DNA of 20,388 nt, taken from contig JBGTLW010000086.1 of assembly GCA_041743835.1 (NCBI GenBank), forward strand, positions 1 to 20,388, written 5' to 3'. Within the stretch, counting starts at the first letter, position 1; each line of letters starts with the position of its first letter. Below are positions 1-6,983 of this stretch, in pieces. Under the pieces are notes generated by a model. It ran no database searches. It was not told where the DNA came from and saw only the letters and a program-made list of their open reading frames with translations. Both the position numbers and the translations under genes were made by a program. The DNA is from JBGTLW01 sp041743835. Lineage in GTDB: Bacteria > Planctomycetota > Phycisphaerae > Phycisphaerales > Phycisphaeraceae.

Positions 1-139
1 GCTCACGCTGGCTCGAACGCTTCTGGAGCATCCGCGAGACCTGCCGCCAGCAGGGACGACCGCTGTTCGATTACCTCGTCCAAGCCATCACCCACCACAC
101 AGCCGGCCAACCCGTGCCCGCAGTGGTGTGAACGGTTAC
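1..139 (+). mobile_element. Right end of an IS66-like insertion element (putative)
   Basis: The transposase fragment stops at 131 and overlaps GTGAACGGTTAC (128-139). Its reverse complement, GTAACCGTTCAC, resembles the GTAAGCG-type terminal inverted repeats of IS66 elements. A transposase stop lying within or next to the right inverted repeat is usual in that family. The left end is outside the window, so the inverted repeat pair and target duplication cannot be verified. The boundary is therefore inferred. Confidence 0.4.
3..131 (+). CDS. C-terminal fragment of IS66-like transposase (runs off left edge)
   Basis: An open frame enters from the left edge and ends at the TGA at 129-131, giving 42 residues. 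The segment RWLERFWSIRETCRQQGR followed by PLFDYLVQAI closely resembles the extreme C-terminus of IS66-family transposases (TnpC), which typically carry an 'R.W....TCRQQGR....F' signature followed by a short Pro-rich tail. Only the tail is visible, so neither the DDE catalytic residues nor an intact element can be judged. The family call is from memory of the motif. It sits on the same strand as, and just upstream of, the glycoside hydrolase gene, so transposon read-through could reach that gene. Confidence 0.6.
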   Translation, partial: SRWLERFWSIRETCRQQGRPLFDYLVQAITHHTAGQPVPAVV

Positions 140-161
140 CACAGGCTTTTAGGAACACTCA

Positions 162-1472
162 ATGACTTCTGGCAGTTTCAAGGCAACGCTATGCATGGCC
201 TTCGTTCTCACCGTCATGGCGACGTCTGCCCAGGCCGCGGAATTGCCCGACATGACCGTGCCCAATTCGCTGGGTGTGCAGTCCAAGCCGCCCACCTCAA
301 CCACGCAGAGCCTCCAGGCCATCAATGATATGAGCTTGCACCACATCCGGCGCGGGTTCTACTGGCGGGGGATCGAGCGGATCAAAGGTGAGTACGATTT
401 TACCGAGTACGATCGGATCATCGAAGATGCTGAGAAGATGAACATGGGCATCGTGGCGTGCCTCTTCGGCGTAAATAAGTTGTATGAAGACAACGGCCAG
501 GGCGGCATCCAGACCGAGGAAGGTCGCCAGGGCTTCGCCAACTTCGCCGCCGCGCTGGCGGAGCGCTACAAGGGCAAGCAGATCTACTGGGAAATCTGGA
601 ACGAGCCCAATGTCCGCACCTTCTGGCGTAAGAACGGCAAGCACAACTCCGACGAGTTCGCACAGGAATACACGGACCTGGTCAAGGCCGTCGCCCCGGC
701 GATGCTCAAGGCCGACCCGGACTGCTTCATCGTCGCCGGCTCGGTGTCCAACTACTGGGAGCCGTCGTATGAGTGGACCGAGTCCTGTCTCAAGAAGGGC
801 ATCCTCAAGACCGGCATCCGCGGCTGGTCGGTACACCCCTACGGCATGAAGACACCCGAGGAGCACGCCATCGGCCACGCGCGCACGCGCGAGCACCTCA
901 CGAAGCACGGCGCCCCGGCCGACTTCCCGATCATGAACACCGAGCGCGGCTTTGCCGTCAAAAAGCCCACCGATAACGACGAGGGCTGGTCAGGCGGGTC
1001 CGAGGAAATGGCGCTGGAGTACCAGAGCTGGCACTTCGTCCGCCAGTACATGATCGACCTGATGACGGGTGTCCGGCTGACCCTGTGGTACGAGTGGGAG
1101 GGGGAGAAGTTCGGCATCCTCGAAAATGGCAAGGAGCGGCCGGTCGCCGGGGCCGTGCGCATCATGATCGAGCAACTCGAAGGCTACCACTTTGTTGAAC
1201 GCATCGATCTTGAATCGCCACAGGATTACGTGTTGCGATTCAAGAACGCCAAAACCGGTGGCGTGAAGCTCGTGGCCTGGACCGCGCCCCCGCCGAAGAG
1301 CCCGCCCAACCAGGCCGTGGACCACGAAGCCGCCATCCCCGTGGGGGTGACGGGCTCGCTGGCGACGGTGCAGATCTATGGCGAGAAGAACACGGTCGAA
1401 GTGAAAGACGGGGCCATCACCGTGACACTCACCGCCGCGCCGCAATACATCACCGAGCGTGCCGGGGAGTGA
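162..1472 (+). CDS. Secreted clan GH-A glycoside hydrolase (GH39/GH5-like)
   Basis: A 436-residue protein with an N-terminal signal peptide (hydrophobic stretch about residues 8-20, likely cleavage after SAQA near residue 25). The (beta/alpha)8-barrel signatures of clan GH-A retaining enzymes are visible: YWEIWNEPN at 142-150, with E148 as probable acid/base, and MNTERGF around E261 as probable nucleophile, plus WSVHPYG at 222-228. A beta-strand-rich C-terminal part (about 345-430) may be a small accessory domain. The start is supported by AGGA (151-154) seven bases before the ATG. The substrate cannot be read from the sequence; beta-xylosidase-like or uronide-active GH39/GH5 relatives are plausible. 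It converges on the symporter gene with a 31-base gap and may act with the lyase cluster. A putative IS66 end lies about 22 bases upstream, so its native promoter may have been displaced. Confidence 0.8.
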   Translation: MTSGSFKATLCMAFVLTVMATSAQAAELPDMTVPNSLGVQSKPPTSTTQSLQAINDMSLHHIRRGFYWRGIERIKGEYDFTEYDRIIEDAEKMNMGIVACLFGVNKLYEDNGQGGIQTEEGRQGFANFAAALAERYKGKQIYWEIWNEPNVRTFWRKNGKHNSDEFAQEYTDLVKAVAPAMLKADPDCFIVAGSVSNYWEPSYEWTESCLKKGILKTGIRGWSVHPYGMKTPEEHAIGHARTREHLTKHGAPADFPIMNTERGFAVKKPTDNDEGWSGGSEEMALEYQSWHFVRQYMIDLMTGVRLTLWYEWEGEKFGILENGKERPVAGAVRIMIEQLEGYHFVERIDLESPQDYVLRFKNAKTGGVKLVAWTAPPPKSPPNQAVDHEAAIPVGVTGSLATVQIYGEKNTVEVKDGAITVTLTAAPQYITERAGE

Positions 1473-1485
1473 GGACTGCTCGCCA

Positions 1486-1501
1486 AATCGATCCATCGGT
1501 T
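1486..1501. terminator. Inverted repeat in the convergent gap, possible bidirectional terminator
   Basis: The 31-base gap between the two convergent stop codons holds AATCGAT-CC-ATCGGTT. Six of seven positions pair by Watson-Crick and one is a G-T wobble. As RNA this would form a stem of about six pairs with a four-base loop. No U-run follows on either strand, so the terminator role is inferred only from position. Confidence 0.3.
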
Positions 1502-1503
1502 CA

Positions 1504-3087
1504 CTACAGAACAAAGTACACGATGAGCCAGATAACAATGAGCAAGAAGAACCAGATCGAGGCACGAGCATACCACGCGGTCTTGACGCACTGATCGTCA
1601 CCTTGCGTTGCGCGCTTGACGTCGAGGCACACGAGTTTGTCGGGATTGGGTGGGGGTGATGCCAGGCTCACGAGGATCATCACAGCCGTGTAAAACAATG
1701 CGTACACGAAACTGATGATGTAGAAGTTGGTTTCGAGCATCCAGTTCGGAGCCCATGGCCGCAACGTCTCGGTGGTGGTGAGAAGGATCGTGAGGGTGCC
1801 CAAAACCAACCCCGTCCATAGCGTAACCAAGGCCCCGTGGTGGTTGGCGCGCCGATAGAATCGGCCGATGAGGAAACACACGCCGATCGGCGTGACGAGG
1901 TACGCTCCCATGCGAAGCATATAGCGGAATACGGAATCCACTTCGGCAACCCACGGCGAGAAGATAACACCAACCACGATAATCATCACCCCGGTGATGC
2001 GCCCCACACGCAGGCGTTGACGGTCCGTGGCATGGGGACGAACCAGCGGGTAGAGGTCCAGCGCCACAAGGCTGCTGATGTTGCACACCCCAGAGTCTTC
2101 GCTGGACATCATCGCGGCGAGGAGCGCGGCCAGTATCAGCCCGCTGAGCCCGACAGGCATCAGTTCCCGTACCATGACCGCGTAAGCCGCTTCGGGGTTG
2201 ATGCCGGGGAACAGGTAGGCCGCAAGCACGCCCGGCGCGACGATTATGAACAGCGCAGTGATCTTTAGAAATGCCGCGAGGATCATCCCCCCTTGTGCGT
2301 GGGCTTCGTTTTGTGCACCAAGCGTGCGCTGGAGTAGCCCGGCGTTTGATGTGGCCCAGAATAGTGATCCGAGGGCGAGCCCCGTGAACACGCCGGTCCA
2401 TGGCCAACTCGGCGAATCGGCGGGCTGAATCAATTCGAGGTGGGTCGGTCGCATCGTTTCCCAAAACAATGCGAAGTCGTCGATCCGTAGCAGGCCCACA
2501 ACCAGGACGGTCACGGCGCCACCTATGATCAGCGTGACCTGAATGACATCGGTCACCACCACGGAGGTCAGGCCGCCGATCACGGCATACAGCCCTACGG
2601 TGAGTCCTATGCCCGCGGCTATCCAGGGCAGCCAGGCCGGGTCCAGCCGAAAGATCTCTACGGCCGCGAGACTGCTCGCATAGAATCCAATCGGCGCGAT
2701 GAGAAACGCATGCAGCACAACGACCAGCGCATTGAATGACTTACAGCCGCGGCTAAACCGACGCTCTAAAAATTGGGGGATGGTGTAGATGCCTGTCCGC
2801 ACGTACAGCGGGATGAAGAACGCCGCAGCCACGCCGAGCATGATCGCCCCCATCAACTGCGGGTTGGCCGCCGCGATCCCGGAGCGGTAGGCATCGCCGG
2901 ATTGAGCCACCATCTGTGTGCTGGAGATGTTCGTGGCAAACAGCGACGCCCCGATCATCCACCAGGTGAACTTGCGTCCACCGAGGAAGTAGCCCGTGGT
3001 CGTCTTGTTCTCTCGGCGTCCAGCCCAAAGCCCGACGCACGTGATGCCGACCAGATAGATGATGAATACGAGAAGGTCTATGTACAA
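1504..3087 (-). CDS. Sodium/solute symporter, SSS family (SGLT-like)
   Basis: A 527-residue, very hydrophobic protein with about 13 predicted membrane helices, the usual size and topology of the solute:sodium symporter family. Typical family regions include GASLFATNISSTQMVAQSGD (about 46-65), corresponding to the helix-1 Na+/substrate region, and AALLAAMMSSEDSGVCNISS (about 314-333), with the Ser-rich Na2-site segment after the conserved 'MSS.DS' pattern. It would import sugars or uronates with sodium through the inner membrane. It is the last gene of the minus-strand locus, so it probably takes up products of the PL8 and propeller enzymes. The start is a TTG (3085-3087). An AAGGGG tract directly abuts it, which is too close for ordinary ribosome spacing, and an in-frame stop lies four codons upstream. 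The exact start is therefore uncertain. The substrate cannot be assigned. Confidence 0.85.
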   Translation of the reverse strand: MYIDLLVFIIYLVGITCVGLWAGRRENKTTTGYFLGGRKFTWWMIGASLFATNISSTQMVAQSGDAYRSGIAAANPQLMGAIMLGVAAAFFIPLYVRTGIYTIPQFLERRFSRGCKSFNALVVVLHAFLIAPIGFYASSLAAVEIFRLDPAWLPWIAAGIGLTVGLYAVIGGLTSVVVTDVIQVTLIIGGAVTVLVVGLLRIDDFALFWETMRPTHLELIQPADSPSWPWTGVFTGLALGSLFWATSNAGLLQRTLGAQNEAHAQGGMILAAFLKITALFIIVAPGVLAAYLFPGINPEAAYAVMVRELMPVGLSGLILAALLAAMMSSEDSGVCNISSLVALDLYPLVRPHATDRQRLRVGRITGVMIIVVGVIFSPWVAEVDSVFRYMLRMGAYLVTPIGVCFLIGRFYRRANHHGALVTLWTGLVLGTLTILLTTTETLRPWAPNWMLETNFYIISFVYALFYTAVMILVSLASPPPNPDKLVCLDVKRATQGDDQCVKTAWYARASIWFFLLIVIWLIVYFVL

Positions 3088-3249
3088 CCCCTTCGATGAC
3101 TAGGCATCACACGTCCAATCTCGTGGCGTAGTATGAATGCTGACTGCACACGGCACGGAACAAGATCGAAGGGACTCGCCACAGGCATATCTTCACACGG
3201 CGCCGACTTGTCATGTTCGGGTTGTCTGGGGGGGCAAGACCATCACCGC

Positions 3250-5424
3250 TCACTGTTGCGGGAGTGTGACGCTGCGCGTGCCGCGGAGTTCGAAGTCCAG
3301 CACGTGCTCGCCCTCGGGGGTGACCAACGTGACTTTCACCGCGTTGGCGGTCGGGCATCCGGCGGTCACGCGGATCGGTGTCGCTGATTCGTCCACCAGC
3401 AGGATGGTCGGCGCGTCAACCTCGACCGTGAGTTTGTCGTTGATCTTGAGTTGATTGACGTTTGCCGGGTCACGGAACACGATGCCGGTCAACCGCTGGC
3501 TCTTGTGGTGCACAGCCGCGATGTCGGGTGTGTTGGCGAGGATGGCCACGTGGTTTTGCTTGCGGTATGCGTCGAAGTCCTCGCGCGACATGCCGGGCAC
3601 GATGATGTAGGCGTAGGTCTCGCCGTCGGGCTTGTCGCCGTGGTCGATGCCGAGCGTGAAGCGGTCCTTGGTGACGGTGTCGTCGGTGTCGTAGCTGCGT
3701 TTAATGGAGCGCCAACTGCCTGTGACCTGTGACTCGTTGCGTATCACGACATTCTGTGGCGTGGGGAAGAGGTAGCCCACGTCTGCGTGCCACAGCCATT
3801 GCAGTTTGGTATCGATACGGCGCTCGGTCTCCGGCTCGCCACTGGCGTCGGGGTGGAGATTGCTGAAGATCGGCGTCGTGCGCACCGTCTGGTTCAGCGT
3901 GGTTTCAACCGGGGCGAATTGGCCGTTGTATCGGATACCGCTGCCCAGGGCCACCATCTCGCGGTCGAAGAAGAACCAGTTTTTGTGGGCGTAGATGCGT
4001 CCGGGGTCGCGCAGGTGCCTGGGTCGGCCGCGGCCCTCGGGGTCGCCGTCGTACCAGTCCACGTCCATGGTGGCCACGCCGTGTTTGCCGTCGGAGGCGC
4101 CGCCGACGAAGTCGGTTGTACCGCGGCCACCCCAGTTGCCGGCCTGCATCGATCCGCGGCCGCCGGCGGTGTGCGGGGCGGTGACGCCGGGGATGCGCCG
4201 CCAGTTCCAGGCCGGGTAGAGGTCCTGGTATTCATCACCATTCACCAGAATGGACGTTGCGCCTTGTGAGAGGAAGCGATTCTGGACGTTCTCCTCGTTG
4301 CCCGCCTCCTGCCGCGCGGTGCGTGTGGAGACCATGCGCAGGCCGATCATGAAGTTTTCGCGTCGGTGGTTCATGTAGTCCGACAGCCAGAAGTGTCGGT
4401 TGCCAACCAGCGAGCCATCGTTCTTGCCGGCGACGTGATCGAGAAAGGCCCGGTATTGGTCGGCATGCTCCGGATCGGCCTCGATCAGGCCCTTGACCCA
4501 GTCCAGCCGGGCTCGGCCGCCGTCTTTGCGGGCGATGCCACGACCCATCACGAACGGGTCGTAGTGTCCTCGTCGGATCACCCACTGCGCGCTGTCGAGG
4601 GTCGCCGTGCGCAGAAACCCTTGAGCATCTTCCTTGAACGCCCACGGCGTGCCCGCGAGCAGCTCGGCCCACAAAGCGGTCTGTCGGATATGCTCCTGCC
4701 AGTAGCCGGGGTAGTAGATCTGTGGACCATGCGTCTGGTAGCTGCCGTCGGGCTGGATGCCTTCGGAATTGTTGTCAATCTTGGCTTCGGCCTGTATGTA
4801 GCGGGATGCGATTTCAATGGCCCCGGGGTCATTGTTGAGTATTCCGATGCTGATGTGGATGGAGGCCGAGCGCACCACGTCCGGCCCTCGCTCGCGCCGG
4901 GTGCCGCCCGCGCCCCAGCGCGCGTAACCGCCCCGTCCTTCGTCAACGAGCAGTCGAGCCATGTTCTCGACAATTTGCTGCCGCAGCGCCGGGTCGATCT
5001 GCCCATGCATCAGGATGAGAATCTCTCCCTGTATCATGGGCACACCGATCCGCACTGTCCAAGGATTGGCACTGTGCGGGGCGACCTCCTGCCAGTACGC
5101 GAGGCCACGGCGGACGCCAGCGAGGGCCTCCTGGCTTAGGTGAAGCGGCCCCTTGGGTTGGTGGTATGCGGCCGCGATCGACCTTATACGCAAAACATGT
5201 TGGTGCGGCGACCATCCGGCGCGCGCGCGATCTGCATAGTTGATGTCTTCCCATCCGCCGTCGTCCCTTTGGCTGTCTAAGTGCTCTGCCGCGTGCGTGG
5301 TGTCGATGGCGCTGATCAGGTGGCTGGCGAATCGCTCGCGTATGGTTTCCAAATCATTTGCCTGTGCCTGCGAGGATAGCGCGAAGATGAAGATCACCGC
5401 GGTGAGGGAACTTGATAACTGCAT
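3250..5424 (-). CDS. Polysaccharide lyase family 8-like enzyme, copy A
   Basis: A 724-residue protein with signal peptide (likely cleavage after SQAQA, about residue 22). The architecture matches PL8 (hyaluronate, chondroitin AC and xanthan lyases): an N-terminal alpha/alpha toroid to about 330, then beta-sandwich modules. Family signatures visible are PDGSYQTHGPQIYYPGY (225-241), NRHFW..DYM.HRRENF (342-358), GATSILVNGDEY (388-399), WRRIPG.TAP (408-417), KNWFFFDREMVALG (481-494) and IDHGDKPDGETYAYIIVPG (593-611). H232 and Y241 (nine apart, as in characterised PL8 lyases) are the probable base/acid pair and R295 aligns with the catalytic Arg. The charge-neutralising Asn is Asp here (D182, 50 residues before the His). 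AAAGGA lies seven bases before the ATG. Substrate is presumably a uronic-acid glycan cleaved by beta-elimination, but no specificity can be assigned. Confidence 0.85.
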   Translation of the reverse strand: MQLSSSLTAVIFIFALSSQAQANDLETIRERFASHLISAIDTTHAAEHLDSQRDDGGWEDINYADRARAGWSPHQHVLRIRSIAAAYHQPKGPLHLSQEALAGVRRGLAYWQEVAPHSANPWTVRIGVPMIQGEILILMHGQIDPALRQQIVENMARLLVDEGRGGYARWGAGGTRRERGPDVVRSASIHISIGILNNDPGAIEIASRYIQAEAKIDNNSEGIQPDGSYQTHGPQIYYPGYWQEHIRQTALWAELLAGTPWAFKEDAQGFLRTATLDSAQWVIRRGHYDPFVMGRGIARKDGGRARLDWVKGLIEADPEHADQYRAFLDHVAGKNDGSLVGNRHFWLSDYMNHRRENFMIGLRMVSTRTARQEAGNEENVQNRFLSQGATSILVNGDEYQDLYPAWNWRRIPGVTAPHTAGGRGSMQAGNWGGRGTTDFVGGASDGKHGVATMDVDWYDGDPEGRGRPRHLRDPGRIYAHKNWFFFDREMVALGSGIRYNGQFAPVETTLNQTVRTTPIFSNLHPDASGEPETERRIDTKLQWLWHADVGYLFPTPQNVVIRNESQVTGSWRSIKRSYDTDDTVTKDRFTLGIDHGDKPDGETYAYIIVPGMSREDFDAYRKQNHVAILANTPDIAAVHHKSQRLTGIVFRDPANVNQLKINDKLTVEVDAPTILLVDESATPIRVTAGCPTANAVKVTLVTPEGEHVLDFELRGTRSVTLPQQ

Positions 5425-5476
5425 GGTCTAATCCTTTCTGGGTGCCCAGTTTGCACAACTAGCAGGTCGCCGCCGC

Positions 5477-5536
5477 CTACTTCACGGCTCTGGTGACGCT
5501 CCGCGTACCGGGCAGGTCGAAGTCAATCACTTGCCG
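5477..5536 (-). pseudogene. Fossil C-terminus of a third PL8 lyase
   Basis: Read on the minus strand, 5536 to 5477 encodes RQ followed by VIDFDLPGTRSVTRAVK and a TAG stop (5477-5479). This matches the C-terminus of the neighbouring PL8 copy A (HVLDFELRGTRSVTLPQQ) and, less closely, copy B (IAFVLPGQRSMTK). The frame is closed by a TGA at 5564-5566 and has no start, so it is a remnant rather than a gene. It overlaps the final codons of the BNR_4 gene in another frame. The simplest explanation is that a third PL8 copy was replaced or deleted down to its tail when the BNR_4 gene arrived or the locus rearranged. Confidence 0.65.
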
Positions 5537-6912
5537 ATTGATGGTTTCCCGGCTCCTTGGATTTCAAAGTCGCGCGCGTGAAGTCCGTTGGTCCAGGTGG
5601 TGAGCACCTTCTCGTCGATCCACCGGTAGTAGTCGAACGCCGGCACGCCGAGGCGATCATCGTCGCCGGGCTCTTCGGAGTAAATCTCACGCCAGTCCTC
5701 GTATCCTTTTTCCGGTGTGGCCACGGCGATACGGGTATTCTGGACGAGAAGATACAGACGGTCATGTGCATCGAAAAAGACCTTCGGGCGTTCACGATAT
5801 CTGGCGATTTCGGGGATCGCCCGCCCGTGCCACTTTCCGTCTTCGGTGCGGTAGTAGTGGTGATAGATCGCCTTTGGATCGTAGTATCCGCCCACCGATT
5901 CGGTGTGTTCAAGCGGCGAGTGCCAGGTCACAACATGCGGTTGCCCCTTGCTGTCAACCGCCTGCGACGTTTGGTTGATATAGCTGGTGCCCCTGCGGAT
6001 GTCCCAGACGAGGATGCCTTCCGAGGACGCGTCGATGATTTTTGTTCCGGTAACGCCGATTTCGACGCCGTCGTTGTTACGCCAGGTTCTTCCAAAATCA
6101 TCGCTGTAGGCGTAGTTCAGCCCGTGGTTGCCGTTGGGCGCTTCACGCCAGCACCAGGTGATATGAAGGCGCTTGTTGTGATCGTAGGTGAACCCGTTGT
6201 AGTACGGCCCGCGATGCTTCCCGGTGCATCGGGGGCAATCGCCGCTTCTGCCCGTAATGAAGACTCCCAGTTCGGTCCAACCGCTCTCGGCGCTGTATTC
6301 ATACAGAAGCGAATAGCCGTTGGGGGCGTTACCGATCCGATGGGTGAACTGCAGTGTATTGTTGGGCGCACGGAAGAATCGCGGGTATGTTACTCCGCTC
6401 GAAAGCTCGATCTCATCTCCCAACTTCGATGTCACTTCGCTGAAAAGGCTTGCCTCCCAAGCGAACTTTTCCGGGTTGGTGGCAAGACCCTTCACCGAAA
6501 CGCGATAGCGCAGCGGGTCGCTATGATGATCGAATGACATGTGTATCGTCCCATCCGCGGGGCAGACCCCGAGGACCGTGTTATTGTGACCGTCGCCTTT
6601 GCGGAGTCCCCCCAGGTTGTAGTCGGTGAACTGAAATGTCTCCCACTGCCCGTCAGGAAGTTTTCGCCTGGCCGCGGCGTGGCGCGGGGGCGTGCGACCG
6701 GGGTTGTCCTGATAGAAAGTCACGTATTGGTAGCCGTTGAACGTTTCGATCGCGCTTTGCGCCCACGGCGCGGTATTGCCGAGGCCGGCTCGGTACAGCG
6801 TTTGATCGATCGCGTACTGGCCCCGTTTGACAACCTTTGGCTCCTCCCCGAACGCGGTGACGCAGAGGAACAGAGCAAGAAACGCTGCGGCACAAATTTG
6901 ACGATCAATCAT
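5527..6912 (-). CDS. Secreted BNR_4-type seven-bladed beta-propeller protein, candidate lyase or glycosidase
   Basis: I chose the ATG at 6910-6912 (461 residues) over the upstream ATG at 6975, because it starts directly with a signal peptide (MIDRQICAAAFLALFLCVTAFG, likely cleavage near residue 22) whereas the longer form adds a polar leader. The SD (GAAGAG-like) is weak. The body resembles the BNR_4 propeller family, with GDGHNNTVLGV (about 106-116), DGTIHMSFDHHSDPLRYRVS (120-139), HRGPYYNGFTYD (233-244) and one clear Asp-box, SDDFGRTW (270-277). Related propellers include PL24/PL25 ulvan lyases and the GH145/PL42 rhamnose-glucuronate enzymes, where conserved His, Tyr and Arg on the propeller face are catalytic; H109 and H129/H130 are candidates here. 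That family link is from general knowledge, not alignment. It sits between two PL8 genes, which favours a role in acidic-polysaccharide breakdown. Its last codons overlap a PL8 fossil. Confidence 0.7.
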   Translation of the reverse strand: MIDRQICAAAFLALFLCVTAFGEEPKVVKRGQYAIDQTLYRAGLGNTAPWAQSAIETFNGYQYVTFYQDNPGRTPPRHAAARRKLPDGQWETFQFTDYNLGGLRKGDGHNNTVLGVCPADGTIHMSFDHHSDPLRYRVSVKGLATNPEKFAWEASLFSEVTSKLGDEIELSSGVTYPRFFRAPNNTLQFTHRIGNAPNGYSLLYEYSAESGWTELGVFITGRSGDCPRCTGKHRGPYYNGFTYDHNKRLHITWCWREAPNGNHGLNYAYSDDFGRTWRNNDGVEIGVTGTKIIDASSEGILVWDIRRGTSYINQTSQAVDSKGQPHVVTWHSPLEHTESVGGYYDPKAIYHHYYRTEDGKWHGRAIPEIARYRERPKVFFDAHDRLYLLVQNTRIAVATPEKGYEDWREIYSEEPGDDDRLGVPAFDYYRWIDEKVLTTWTNGLHARDFEIQGAGKPSIGK

Positions 6913-6983
6913 GGTGTTTTTTTTCTCTTCGTCTTGTCCTGCGTCGGGTGACGCAGACATCGCACCCGAACGCATCGCCTGTC

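Noticed and set aside
134..142. GGTTACCAC shared by the GH-A upstream region and 15208-15216, as a common LacI operator
   Set aside because: At 134 it falls in the putative IS66 terminal repeat, and a single 9-base match in 20 kb is weak evidence; no third copy was noticed.
3787..4269. Long plus-strand open frames opposite the PL8, beta-helix and sulfatase genes (for example 3787-4269, 7188-8159, 9875-11002, 16787-17698)
   Set aside because: They are complements of high-GC coding sequence, have compositions typical of antisense frames, no recognisable motifs, and conflict with strongly supported minus-strand genes.
6913..6975. Upstream start for the BNR_4 protein at 6975
   Set aside because: It adds a 21-residue polar leader ahead of a normal signal peptide; the ATG at 6912 fits export better.
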